This document shows, piece by piece, positions 11,134 through 21,964 of a DNA stretch of 64,000 nt. Under the pieces are notes generated by a model. That model had not been told where the DNA came from and made no database searches. It saw only the letters and a list, made by a program, of their open reading frames with translations. Position numbers and translations under genes: made by a program. The first letter of the stretch is position 1; every line of letters begins with the position of its first letter. The DNA comes from Harringtonia aguacate (taxonomy: Eukaryota > Ascomycota > Sordariomycetes > Ophiostomatales > Ophiostomataceae). Location of the stretch: NCBI GenBank assembly GCA_014183095.1, contig JACCPH010000003.1:62001-126000 (forward strand), read 5' to 3'.

Positions 11134-12173
11134 CAAACACGTCAAAGGGAGTGAATATGTGCCCCCACGCCTCTTCGCAAGTGGCAGGATGGACATGAAT
11201 GTTGTCCCCCGAATGTTGTCCCCGACTCTTTCCATCTTGTGCGACATCTGCTCCAGCTGTGGTTGGTGGAACTGTGGGTCTTCTCTCGCCTGCTGCGACA
11301 GGAAACAGGGCATACACAGGCAAGGGGCTGTAGCTTTCAGCGCCGGTCCGAACTGTCAGGTGTCTGCTCGCTGTTGTCGGTGCTAACAATCGCGGCGACA
11401 GTTCTCAACGTGGGCACAGGCCAGTGCGAGCCAACAGGGAGAAGCCAAGAAACCATAAAGACGAAAGATATCTTCTAGACTGCGTTTAGCGTTGCCAAAT
11501 ATTGGCTTAGCCTGACAGGGATTAGTTCCATTTACTGAGAGGCGGGGGTTTCCCACGCCCAGACCTGGGGACGGTGAAACAGACCGAAAATGAGAGAAGG
11601 CAGGGGAGAACGCCGTAAAACTCATATTTGTAGAATAGACAAGGGTACGCCTATAACACCCTGGGCAGAAGGCCGGCGGGGGTGCATGACATAGACATGG
11701 AGAACTTAGAGGCGGGAAAGAGAGAAGCGAGAGCGAGTAGAGGATTCGCCAAGGCAGGCAAGGAAACGCGAGACCGGAAATCGCAGCCAGCAACGAGTGA
11801 CAGAGCAGCGCGAGGCGGAGACGGGAGACATAGGAAGCACGCTGTAATACATGTTACGCCTGCTCTCTCCACGTCCACATGTTGGGGACGTGCGACGTCT
11901 TGAGAGCATCAATACTGGGCGGTGCAACAGTAATACTTGTTTCTCACCCAGCAGACAGCGCCACACTCCACCGCCCGCCGCTGCCGTCTCCAGTGTATTT
12001 CGCCCCATTATAGCGTATTTCACACTGTCCTAACGGCCTAGTACTTTTCTTTCTTTTCTTTCTTCCTGCCCTTCTCCTCGGACTCCGCCTCTCTCCCGAC
12101 CACGATCGCTCGTCGTGCCTCCATCGACTTCGTTCTCGCCGTCTGCAATCGCTCGGCTTCGTCCGCCGCCGCC

Positions 12174-13728
12174 ATGGACTACACTCACGCCTTTTTTGCG
12201 GCCAATCAGCCCTTCCAGCAGCAGTTCATCGGGATTCCTCCCCTGACGCCATCGCACTCCAACTCTGCACACTCTGACGATTACGCCACAACCTCCCCGC
12301 CGGTGAGTAAGCCTCTCTTTTCTCCTTGCCGGGGGGCCAGCGCTGGGTGTTGGCCGTGATCTCGAGGTCCGTCTCCGGGAGGGGACGGCTGGCCGCGACG
12401 GGAGCGCGAAGAGGGGGTGCCAGAAACAAGACGAGTCCCAGGGCATTTTATACTTGAACAACTCTCTCTCCTCCCCCTACCCGCGTCCCCACCCCATCTG
12501 TTTGGGTTTGCTTTGCAAGCACTTTGCAATCCATGACAGAGTATACTGTAATCCATTTGTGGGGGCCGGCCATCTCAGCCCAACAGGGCGAACGGCACAT
12601 GGGGACGGAATGAGTTGCCATCGGCGGGAGATCCTCCAGCCATATCTGCTTGGTGTCTTCTTGTGAGATCATTTCTGCTTACTCTTGTCGTCGTCGATCT
12701 TGGCACAGGAGGCCTTCACCGAGTTTCCCAACGAGCACTTCCCCAACTTTGACAACTATGCCGCCCAGTTTGCTCCGCAACCACCTGTCTTCCCCGGCCC
12801 TCCGACGCCACCCAACCAGCAGTTGTCGGCCTCTGTCCGAGCCGCTCAGCCACAGCCTGTCCGCCCCGCGCAGCCACCACCTGCTGCATCCGCTGCTGTT
12901 GCACCGATTGCCGATGCATCCTCCATGTCCCTGGACCCGCGCCGCTCCGTCGAGATCCTGCCCTTGACAAAGAGCGAGTCTTTGATAGAGGACTTCGCCG
13001 CATCCCAGGCACAGCAGCAAGAACAAAGTCGGAGAGGTGGTTCCAACTCGGAGGATGAGGAGTTGACTCCTGCCCAGTCCCGCCGCAAGGCCCAGAACCG
13101 GGCTGCGTATGCATGAATCCCCTTCCCCCATTATGTTTGGTATCCCTCCCCGCTGACTCTTTGTGCTTTGTGTTCCTACAGACAGCGTGCTTTCCGCGAG
13201 CGAAAAGAACGTCATGTCAAGGATCTCGAAGCTAAACTCGCTACCCTGGAGGCAGCTCAGCAGAAAACCGCTTCCGAAAATGAGCAGCTGAAGCATGATT
13301 TGCAGAAGGTCAGCACCGAGAATGAAATCCTGCGAGCTACCTCGTCGCTCCAGGCTGCTGCTATTACGGCCGGGGCCTCACCCGGGAGCGACCACGGCGT
13401 ACCCCGCGGCGCTCCGATGACAACTGGCCCGATGACCTACAACCCTACTGATTTCTACACCGACCTGTTGGCCAACCACGACAACAAGACGCCGAGCCAT
13501 CGCATCGCTACGTCGGCCGCTGGCGAGCGTCTGCTGGCTGCCGGCGCCACCTGGGATCTGATCATCAGCCACGACCATTTCAAGCGGGGACTCGTCGACG
13601 TGGCTGATATCAGCAATCGCCTTAAGCATCAAGCCAAATGCGACGGTCAAGGCCCCGTCTTTGAGGAGCGTGCTATACTCGCTGCCATTGAGCAGAGCGT
13701 TGGGAGTGGGAGCGACTCGCTCCTGTGA
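12174..13728 (+). CDS. AP-1-like bZIP transcription factor (KapC/Fcr3-like)
   Basis: Nuclear DNA-binding protein of the fungal AP-1-like (Yap/Pap1) bZIP class. Exons 12174-12302, 12709-13106 and 13182-13728 give 357 residues. Exon 1 encodes MDYTHAFFAANQPFQQQFIG and TPSHSNSAHSDD, a conserved N-terminus of this group. The second intron (13107-13181) falls inside the basic region; splicing yields RRKAQNRAAQRAFRERKERH, containing the NxxAQxxFR core of AP-1-like factors, followed by a leucine zipper (LEAKLATLEAAQQKTASENE). The C-terminus KCDGQGPVFEE is a conserved tail of the short KapC/Fcr3-like proteins. It has a single Cys in that tail and no clear paired Cys-rich domains, so oxidative-stress sensing like Yap1 is not obvious. 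The first intron is 406 nt, long for this window, and follows a 5 kb upstream region. Confidence 0.9.
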
Positions 13729-14526
13729 AGAAGTCGTGTTTGGTAAGCGAATTGGAGAAATGGCGTTTGGCGGAATGGTAAATCAACAAGGTCATCGGGC
13801 GTGATTCTTTCTACTTCCAACTCTCTCTGTTTTGGGTTGTGTTCATTTTTTTATCCTCATATTTCTATTCTGAGAGTATGGTTGGAAGCCTGCGCAGTGG
13901 CAACAAGCACACGTTCAAGTTCAACAAGCAGCTATCCAACTATGCCATGCATTTCACAAGACGTTTGTTAGGGAATGGGGATTGCCTTGTTTGGAGACAT
14001 GGGGGACAAAGTAACGCGGGTCAAGAACTTTTGTATCAATTGAATTTGCACTTTAGGTCTGCATGGGAAGGAGCAATAGCAAAATGAAAACATGCTTATA
14101 TTTTATATCGACTCTTTGCACGTTCGCCATCCATTCAAACTAGCTGCATGCAGTCCCGGAAGCTGATGTCGAGGCCGCACATCTGATCGTCACATGTGTC
14201 AGAGCCGTTCGCTTCGCACAACGCCAGACGCCTCCCTTGAGACAGAAAACCTTGGAACAAAACGCCACGGACCTCTACTCGTCGTGTGTGTGTATTAAAC
14301 ATGTATGCAATGGGCCGCGAGGCTCCTGTCTCCGCAATGCCAAAAAGATAAAGGAAGCTTGCACCGCAACAAGGAAAAGAAGCAAACCAGTCATTAAAAA
14401 AGCAATAATCAAAAAGAGGAGAGCAGGGCTGAAAAGGAGTATCGGGAGTATCGGGAGTGTCAGGAGGGGAGAGGGGGGGAGGGAAGCAAGGCTATGGTCA
14501 TGTCCAAGGGTAACTTCGATGGACTA
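13729..14526. other. intergenic, convergent 3' ends
   Basis: About 800 bases between the stops of the bZIP factor (+) and the phosphotransferase (-). Expected to be 3' UTR of both. No recognisable gene; the open frames on the plus strand (13839-14087, 14237 onward) show no family. Confidence 0.6.
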
Positions 14527-16137
14527 TTATGATTTCTCCGTAGTCGCATGTCCGTTGCTGGCGCTTCCGTTGCTGGCGCTTCCATTGGTGGCGTTTCCGT
14601 TGGTTGCGTGGCCATTGGTTGCATTGCCATTGGTTGCATTGCCATTGCTGGCACTTCCGTTGGCGTGGCCATTCGCCTGCTTCTCCGGCTTGGCCTCTTC
14701 GACGTACGGGTGCTTGATCGTGAGACACCAGATATCGAGGTAGTCGCAGATGGTCACAATGACATCCACCACGAAGGACCCATATACCCCCACAGCAGTG
14801 CCAAGCATGCAGAACATGAATGCCACTTGGTAAACGTCATCGCCGAGGGCGCTGGGCCAGCCCAAGAAGAAGCCGGCGGGTGGCGTGCTATCACTAAAGA
14901 TCAGCCGGGTCACTGTTGGCTCCTGCTTCTGGAGCCACGGGCCAAGCGAGTCCACAACACCCCACGCGAGCGGCAGAATGAGCACATTGTAGTAGGGGAA
15001 CGGCAGGTGCGACACATGGGCCGTGATCATTTGGCCGACCGAGTAGGCATTGATCATGCCGACAAAGAACACAAACGGCACCAGGTGGGCGTGCAGAATC
15101 GTGGGCTGGAGCAGCAGGTAGGCCACGACCAGGGTCCAGGTGACAGCAAAGGGCACAAGGCCGAGGAGCGGGTGGGCACCACGGGGAGCCGGGGCGGCGC
15201 CTGAAGCGCTCGCGGCTTTGGCCTCCTTGTTCTCGCGGCGCCATACCCGCAACACCGTCCGCGCAGACTCGACCGTATTGTACACCATAACCACCGTACC
15301 CTGCACCATATACCATTCGGTAAAGGAGAGGTTGCGGGCCAATGGCGGGATGGCATCGAGGATCTTGGATGGCACACCGACAGCCGCGAGCATCGGCTGC
15401 TGCCAGAAGGATGCGCCGCCCATAAAGCCAGTTAGGGCATACACGCAGATGATGATCAGAACGCCCTCGACGGGTCCATTGACGACGCCGAGCGTCAGCG
15501 TGTGGGTGTGGTATTCTTCCCACGTCTGGACGTAAAAGGTCAGGAGCGCTGGCGGGGTCGTTGTTAGCTCCTCCACACAGTCAGGCTCATCCCGAGAAGC
15601 ATCTTACATGCAAAAAGCGTCGCCACCGTGCGCCAGCCCTGTCCCATGTTCTGCGAGCCGGCAAAGAGGAGCACTTCGAGGGACGTGTTCATAGCATCGA
15701 CGCCGTGGTCAAACAGCTCGCCGAGGGGGCTGCTCTGGTGAGTTCTCCGCCTGAAGGCCGTTAGCGTATTGGTCCATCCGACCATCCGACGAGCCGGCAC
15801 CCCAACTGCCCGACTGCAGAAGCACTCACGCTTGCGCTCCGTCCACGGCATCAAAGGTCTGGTATAGGAAGAGGCCGACTGCCCAGCTGTAGTACACCCA
15901 CGACGGGCAGTTCTGGTCGAGCGTCGGGTTGTACCACAGCAGCGTGAGCAGGTTGATGACGACGAACATGAACCCGGAGAGCGTGATGAGGTTGGGCGCC
16001 ATGCCCATGGGGAAGCATTTGATCACCACGTTGTTGTAGAACGGCTTGAGGATGAACTTGGACGTCAAGCTGCGGTCGACGCCGGAGTACTTGTAGAGCT
16101 TGAGGCCCGCGAGGGCCTCTTGTCGCAGGTAGACCAT
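14527..16137 (-). CDS. choline/ethanolamine phosphotransferase
   Basis: Integral ER membrane enzyme of the CDP-alcohol phosphatidyltransferase family (Cpt1/Ept1 type), transferring phosphocholine or phosphoethanolamine from the CDP-alcohol to diacylglycerol in the Kennedy pathway. Exons 15830-16137, 15608-15750 and 14527-15548 (introns of 79 and 59 nt) give 490 residues. The catalytic signature DG(x)2AR(x)8G(x)3D(x)3D is complete across intron 1: Asp99, Gly100, Ala103, Arg104, Gly113, Asp117 and Asp121. Family-typical ASQNMGQGWRTVATLFA and LTFYVQTWEEYHTHTLTLG follow, then about eight hydrophobic segments. The last 50 residues are an odd Asn-Gly-Ala/Ser/Thr repeat encoded by 15-bp tandem DNA units. 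Which headgroup is preferred cannot be read from sequence. ATG at 16137 gives the usual short N-terminus (MVYLRQEALAGLKLYKYSG). Confidence 0.93.
14551..14665. repeat. 15-bp tandem repeat in phosphotransferase C-terminus
   Basis: At least seven units of 15 bases (type TCCGTTGCTGGCGCT, plus-strand reading) occur head to tail at 14551, 14566, 14581, 14596, 14611, 14626 and 14641, with a partial eighth. The first two units are identical and units at 14611 and 14626 are identical, pointing to recent unit duplication. On the coding strand they specify pentapeptides such as SASNG and NATNG, with several Asn-x-Ser/Thr sequons. Confidence 0.9.
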
Positions 16138-17202
16138 GCTGTGCGTCTAGACGGAACCGGTAGTATGCTCGGAGATGGAAATACGTCACGGAGGGAGACG
16201 GCGGTGGTTTCTGGATGCCGCACACAACAGAGGCGAGAAATTGGAAAACAATGCAGAACGATATCGGGAACAATGCCGGCAATTCACAAAAAAATAAGGA
16301 AATGGCAAAATGGAGCCGGCGTAGGAGATATGGGCTCCAGCTGTCCGATAGCATGCAGGACGAAAAAAGACAACATGACAAAGAGATGCATCGTCCCTTC
16401 TGCTAGGGTAGCCGATTCGCGTGGGTCGCGCGTTTTTTTACAAAAAATTTTAATCACAGTCTCGCCTCGGCGCTCTTTCGTGTTCCGTTTGCACAAGTCA
16501 CAGGCCCGTACGTCATTGAAGACCCACTTTATGTGCCCAAGTGCAGTGAAGCCCTACAGTCGACGAAACCGAGCGGGCGAAGATTTTCCTGACTTTCCTG
16601 ACGTTGAGCTGATTCTGCAGACCGCCGAAAGCCAGACCGCTGCAAATGATGAGCTGTCACTGTGTGGACCATTCACGGTCCAGACAGGTGTGTTGTGCCG
16701 TGGTCCCATCAGAGGATGATGCACGCAATAGCCGACGAAAACCCATGGTCGATCGCCGTTCGAATGGCAACTACATGCCGATTGCGGCGTGCGAGCTGGA
16801 AAAAGAACTTGTTAACTGAAACTGAAGTATTTCGGGATGCTAAAGAAGAGTCCTGCCACCAGCCCACCGGCGGTCTTTCCCTGCCGTGTTGCTGGTGCTG
16901 GACCGGCATCATCCAGGCGTCCCAGTTCGTGTCCCATGTCCCACCGTTCATCCCAAACGTCCCGTCCGGCAATGCGACTGCTCGCATGTGGTTTGGCTGC
17001 ATTTGGTTGTATTTTTTGGCTTTCTTTTGGCACAAAAAAAAAGTGTGAAATAAGGTAAATGGTCACCCGTAGAGACGCCGCATACCCTTTTTTGCCTCCG
17101 TCCAGCTTTCCTCCCCCCCCCTCCCTTTCCCACGCAACCGCAACCGCGGCAGCTACTACAACCGGATCGCCATCAATTCGTCAAACCACTGCCGGCCCCT
17201 CC
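16138..17202. other. intergenic, phosphotransferase promoter side
   Basis: About 1.07 kb between the start of the phosphotransferase gene and the stop of eL24, both on the minus strand. It holds the former's promoter and the latter's 3' UTR. Open frames here (for example 16120-16719 plus) show no recognisable family. Confidence 0.6.
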
Positions 17203-17999
17203 TTAACGGGACTTGGCGGCAACCTTGACTGGCGCGCCCCGGGCACCCTGCTTGCTCTGGATGCGCTGGGTCTGGCCCTTCGCCGCGTTGGCTGCACTCT
17301 TGGCCTTCTCGGCCTTCTTGGCCTTCTCAGCCGCCGCCTTCTTCGACTTGATGTCCTGCAGGTTCGCCGCCCGCGCCGCCGCCCGAGCCTCCGGGCGCAT
17401 CGACCGCCGCTCCTTGATCACATCCAGGGAGGCACCGACAATCGCACGCTGCGACTTGACCGTCCGGCGCGTGCGCTTCTTGGCGACTTCCTGTATGGGG
17501 GGTTAGTGACTGTCTCTCTGGGTCTCTGCTGTCTGTGCCCCTCTCTCATCCCTCCGGTCCGTACCTCAGAGATGCCCTTGCGGTGTTGCCGGCGGAAGAG
17601 GACCGTCCACGCAATGCGGCGGGGGTTCTTGCGCTGCAGGAAAAGGGACTCGGTCTTGCCATTCTGGAAACGGAAGATCTTGCTGTCGCCACGGACGAAC
17701 AGCTTACCCTGCAGAGGAAATCCGGTTAGTAAGGTGTGTTCCCCTTGTCTTCATCCTTCTTTCTCTTCAAAGGAGAAAGAAGCAGCAACGACTGGAGCGG
17801 CTGCCGAAATTCAACCAGGCCCATTTGTAGTTCGTCTTCTGCTTGTTATCCCTCTCATGTCGTCGTCCACGGGCCGCGGCGGCCCTCTCTTGCTGACGCT
17901 CTCCAACCACTCCGGGCAGTCGCCGCAGACTCCGCCATCAAAACGTACCTTGCCGGGGTAGATCTTCTGGCCCGAAAACGTGTCGTCGTAAATACGCAT
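17203..17999 (-). CDS. 60S ribosomal protein eL24
   Basis: Large-subunit ribosomal protein eL24, cytosolic. Exons 17949-17999, 17565-17708 and 17203-17490 (introns of 240 and 74 nt) give 160 residues, the normal family length. The start MRIYDDTFSGQKIYPGK is the conserved N-terminal zinc-ribbon-like region; here, as in fungi, its Cys residues are lost. The second exon gives SKIFRFQNGKTESLFLQRKN and RRIAWTVLFRRQHRKG; the third gives the basic KRTRRTVKSQRAIVGASLDV and a long Ala/Lys-rich C-terminal helix. Both introns are phase 0. An in-frame upstream extension (from 18086) lacks an ATG and is rejected. It is transcribed divergently from the tRNA deaminase gene. Confidence 0.96.
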
Positions 18000-18390
18000 T
18001 TTGACGGTCGGGTGGTCGGGTTGTTGTGTGGTTGTGGGTGGTGATGTCGAGTGGGCGGGTTGAAGGGGAAAATTCGTTCCAGGCACAAAATTGATAGGTT
18101 TGTAAATTCGACAAAATTGTGTGCGTTATTCCTGCCCCACTGAGAATTATGTGATTGGCCATTACATGGGGACTGGGACCTAGAATGCCTCAGGCGTTAA
18201 CTTCTTTGTTTGGTCATGTGACAGCGACCATCTCCTTCTGATCACGTGTCTCAGTCAGACCGGCCACAACCTTTGCGTTGATTCAAAGCAAGCAGCTCAG
18301 TCAGGGGCAGTCATGGTGCTAGAATATGAACCCTAGGGAATCTGGGAGAGGGCTTTGGATAATTACCGGGTTGTTTTGCGCATATCCACA
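18000..18390. promoter_or_regulatory. divergent promoter, eL24 / Tad1
   Basis: The 391 bases between two divergent starts. A CACGTG core lies at 18243-18248, and a GATTGG (inverted CCAAT) core near 18151-18156. Promoter role is inferred from gene orientation; no TATA box of note was seen. Confidence 0.45.
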
Positions 18391-19933
18391 ATGAGCAAGG
18401 CCGATGCCATCGCGTCTGCGGTCCTCGACGAGTTTGACAAACTCCCAGCGAACCGGAAGCCAGCCGTCCGTACAAATGGAGTTCGTGAATGGGTACCCTT
18501 GAGTGGAATTGTAGCTGAATGTATGTATAACATCTCGAAATAATGCAGGGCTGGGGAACGGGATAGGTGCATGCTGATGTTGGATCTTGAAATCTAGTGA
18601 GTGATGGGCATCTCAAGTGCTTAGCCCTAGGGTACGTCGAGGCTTGTCCCAAGATGCAGTCGCTCTTTCGCAGAGTATTAACTTGATCTCAGCACAGGAA
18701 TGAAATGTCTTCCCGCTTCAAGGTTGTCATTGTCCAATGGTGTTGGCATTCATGACTGGCACGCAGAGGTCCTTGCTCTGAGAGCCTTTAACCTGTTTGT
18801 TTTGCAAGAGTGCAGCAATGTGCTGCATAGGCAGCCGTCGGCATACATTTCAATACGTCAGGGAGAGATAGCCGAAGACTTCGTCGAAAATTTTCCTGGC
18901 CCATGCATCTGGGCTGGACAGCCGTTTTCCTGGAGCGACGACGTCACTCTCCACATGTACTGCTCAGAAGCTCCCTGTAAGTTCTTCCCTCTAGTCGCTG
19001 TATTGAGAAATGGAAATGGAATACAGAGCATTGACACGTTCCCATCATGCAGGTGGTGATGCTAGCATGGAGCTGACAATGGCTGCTCAAGAGGATGCGT
19101 CACCGTGGGCCATGCCGACAGCTTCTGAAGCAGACGGAACAGCTGGTTTGGCATCGCCCCAGCAGCCACTAGCTGGCAGGGGCTACTTTTCGCAGCTGGG
19201 AGCGGTCCGCCGCAAACCTGGCCGGGGCGATGCGCCGCCGACGCTGTCCAAGTCGTGCTCAGACAAGCTGGCACTTCGCCAATGCACGTCGCTGTTGTGT
19301 GGTCTGACATCGCTGCTTGTTCTACCCTGTCCTAGTCTGTATCTCCGCTCGGTCATCCTGCCCGAAAAGCAATTTTCCGAGAGCGGCTGTCGGAGGTGCT
19401 TTTCGACGGAGCTAGGGAGCGGCCGTATGCATCCTGTCCAGGGCAGGGCTTGGGCAGGCGGCTATGCATTCGTGCCCTTTACCGTACAAACTACTAGTCT
19501 CGAGTTTGCCTTCTCTAAGCGGAGCATGAGCGATTCTGGACCCCCCGCCACTGCACCCTCCTCGTCGAGTAACCTAGCCGCCGTATGGACCTGCCATGGC
19601 GCTGATGAATGCCTTGTTGGTGGAGTTCTTCGTGGCCGAAAGGCCTTTGATCCAAGGGGTGCGAGTGCAGTGTCACGGCGGCGAATGTGGAAGCTTGCCC
19701 ACGACGTGGTCAGCGGCATCCTGGCCCGAGAGCACGAGTGGCAGCAGCAGACACAGCAACAACAGCTCCTTTCGCTTGACAAACTTCTCCGAGATGAGAC
19801 CTATGCTGCTGTCAAAACAAGCAGCTTCCTTACGGCGCGAGAAAGCGTGAAGCGCGAGGCCAAGACCGCTGCCCTTCAAGGGTGGGTGCGCAACGAAGGA
19901 GATGATGGCTGGAGCTTGTCCAAGTTGGAATAG
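18391..19933 (+). CDS. tRNA-specific adenosine deaminase (Tad1/ADAT1)
   Basis: Predicted enzyme converting A37 of tRNA-Ala to inosine. Exons 18391-18520, 18598-18631, 18693-18976 and 19053-19933 give 442 residues; introns are 77, 61 and 76 nt. The start MSKADAIASAVLDEFDKLP and NGVREWVPLSGIVAE are family features. Zinc and catalytic residues are present: His78 and Glu80 in HDWHAEVLALRAFN, Cys150 in PCGDAS (completed across intron 3) and Cys218 in SKSCSDKLALRQ. Downstream ADAR-like deaminase motifs GLTSLLVLPCPSLYLRSVIL and the C-terminal WKLAHDVVSGI region fit. Exon 2 is only 34 nt; the chosen junctions give ALGTGMKCLP, matching the family's TGMKCLP. A Gln-rich insertion sits near the C-terminus. 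Initial residues of exon 2 are the least certain. Confidence 0.92.
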
Positions 19934-20434
19934 GGCTACAGAGATGCATATACATAGCAGAAATTACCAAACGACACACTGCAGCCTCTCTCATCACAGC
20001 CACAATGCCATTATATGACGCCCTGCACAGCACATGAGAGACAATACACTGGTAGTAGTAGATATGTTCACGTTGACTCCTACCGCCTTTGCCCATCCCA
20101 TTCGACCTTGCCCTAAATGAAGCAAACCGGAGTAAAACAATAATGACCTCCCGGAGCGCTTCTAATTCTTTTTTTCATGTAGCCTTTTCTTCTTTTTTTT
20201 CTGTTGTTGGCACAAGAAGCCAAGGTATGAGTGGTACCAAACTGACGGTGACGGTGTTTGTGACAGTTAATCGGGAATAAACACAAAGAATCAGAGAAGA
20301 GGATGGAGGTAGAAAAGGATTGGTATGAAGGGATCCCAACGTTGACACAAAGACAATCAAGGCGTAAATGAAACAATGTCCTTTCTGACGCTTTTGTTTT
20401 TATTCTTTTTTCTGTCATACTCTCGTCACCCGTC
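19934..20434. other. intergenic, convergent 3' ends
   Basis: About 500 bases between the Tad1 stop (+) and the Egd1 stop (-), expected to be 3' UTRs. T-rich and C/T-rich stretches near 20165-20205 and 20390-20420. No gene seen. Confidence 0.6.
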
Positions 20435-21165
20435 TTACTCGACCTTGTCCTCGAAGGTGCGGTCGACAAGGTCTGGGATGGCATCGTCATCCTCAGCCTC
20501 GGGGGCGGCGTCGCCGTCCTTATCAGCGTCCTCGCCGGCTTTTTGCATGTTCTGGTAGCTCTCGGCCAGCTTGCGCAGGGACGCAAGAGAGTCGGGACCA
20601 AGCTGGTTCAGGATGCCGGGAACCAGCTCCGTAAGCTCCTTGTCCTCGCCGTTCCCGTAGATGGCGAAAGTGTTGGAGGGAACCGAAGCATGAACTGAAC
20701 AGACAACGGTTAGTTGGAGATCCCTTCTGCTGGCAACGGACCAGGGACTCACCCTTGGGCGCAGCGAAGTGGATGACATTGCCGTCACTCTTGAACATGT
20801 TGACCTCCTCGATCTGGTTGATGGGCTGCACGTTCAGCTTCTTGAGGCTCTGCTGGAGCTTCTTGTCGTCGGCGGCCGACCGCGCCGGCGCGCGCTTGAC
20901 CTTTCTCCGGGGCGTGCCCTTGCCACTGTAGCGTGTTAGCTGCGTATTCATGGACGAGGCACATAGCTATTGGCGAATCGAGATGCGCCCCTGCAGCACG
21001 GCTATGACCGTGGCATAGAATCATGAACATACCCTGCAAATCGTTAGCATAAAAGACCGAGGACCAAAGACCAGCTTTGCGCAAAAGGCATGCGATATGA
21101 GCGCCTAACATACCAATTCGGGACACAGCACCGAGCTTCTTCAGACGCTCTTGGATATCAGCCAT
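20435..21165 (-). CDS. nascent polypeptide-associated complex subunit beta (Egd1/BTF3)
   Basis: Ribosome-bound chaperone subunit that pairs with NAC-alpha and shields nascent chains. Chosen model: exons 21110-21165, 20753-20925 and 20435-20694, 162 residues. Features: MADIQERLKKLG start, ribosome-binding KGTPRRKVKRAPAR, NAC domain with LNVQPINQIEEVNMFKSDG and NTFAIYGNGEDKELTELVP, then ILNQLGPDSLASLRKLAESY and an acidic tail. The second intron (20695-20752) is plain. The first is ambiguous: with donor GTTAGG at 21109 it gives RIGIGKGTP (fungal length), whereas the stronger GTATGT donor at 21113 restores frame only if a one-nucleotide exon (G, near 21036) lies between two complete introns, giving RIGGKGTP. 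See findings. Divergent from the phosphoserine phosphatase gene. Confidence 0.93.
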
Positions 21166-21964
21166 GATTGTGGTTTCGGGAAGCGGTTGCGTGGGTCAAG
21201 ACTGAGCCACGATGGATAGTTGTTAGGATCTGTGGCCGGCAATGTTGTCAGTAGGTTGAGACAACAATGATAGATCTAGGATCGTTTGGATGGAAGCGAA
21301 AAGCTGTATCGAAGAGAACAACGAGCAGGAGAATTTGCATGGCAGCAGCACCGCGACGACCAGGACAACACATGATATAGGCAGGTATGGGGGGGAGGGG
21401 AGGGCGAGACGGGGACCGAGGCAGAAGCAGACAGACGAGGAGGTCGGTGAGGGGGATGCTGGGTATTTTGGGTAAGGGAAGCACGCAGAAAGCAAAGCAA
21501 AGGTCTCTCGTGCATACCAGAGCAATGAAAATCGACACGCGACAAAGGGCCGTCAGACGATTGACGATCGACTCGGCTGGTGGAACGGGGGCGGAGGAGG
21601 TGGAAGATGGAAGGCGGATGCCGGAAGGGGGAGAAGAAAATCGGAGGGTAGTGGAGGATTTGCGTGCTGGTTATTCCGGTACTGCAAACTTGTGCGTGCG
21701 GAGGCAGGAGCAGATCGCTTTTTTTTTTTTGCTCTCTCCTTCCCGCACACACAATTTTCAGCCCCACCAGCTCACAGAAGGAGCCTTAGCCCCTCCAGTT
21801 ACATAAGCAGACAAATGTGGCGCGACTCAGGTCCCATGCTGTCAAAATTTCTTAATGCGTCCCCAGATGTATCTTGCATATATTTGGTGGGGCTGAGTGA
21901 CTTTGACTCAACCTCGACTCCCACCACCCGATCTCTGATCCGCCCTTTCCTGGCACCGTTCACC
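21166..21964. promoter_or_regulatory. divergent upstream region, Egd1 / phosphoserine phosphatase
   Basis: About 800 bases between two divergent starts. The plus-strand frame of the phosphatase stays open back to about 21692, so an N-terminal extension is possible, but the in-frame ATGs there have weaker context than 21965. Contains a T run near 21719-21730. No separate gene supported. Confidence 0.45.

Larger units (their letters stand above)
7174..12173. other. 5 kb gene-poor divergent intergenic region
   Basis: Lies between the orphan gene (- strand, start 7173) and the bZIP gene (+ strand, start 12174), so both are transcribed away from it. Open frames of up to 187 codons occur but overlap one another, start poorly, and contain no domain I recognise. 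It contains many copies of TACGAGTA, several A/G-rich or T-rich tracts and a 21-T run at 9872-9892. Pyrimidine-rich sequence at 12040-12170 just before the bZIP start looks like a transcribed 5' UTR. A non-coding RNA or an unrecognised spliced gene cannot be excluded. Confidence 0.55.

Noticed and set aside
12030..12461. Minus-strand frame of 143 codons at the bZIP start.
   Set aside because: Antisense of bZIP exon 1 and its leader; no domain.
17811..18086. Longer eL24 N-terminus starting upstream of 17999.
   Set aside because: The upstream start is not an ATG, and MRIYDDTF is the family start; the same frame also reads through the first intron.
18355..18390. In-frame extension of Tad1 upstream of 18391.
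   Set aside because: It begins with TTG, not ATG, and the family N-terminus MSKAD starts at 18391.
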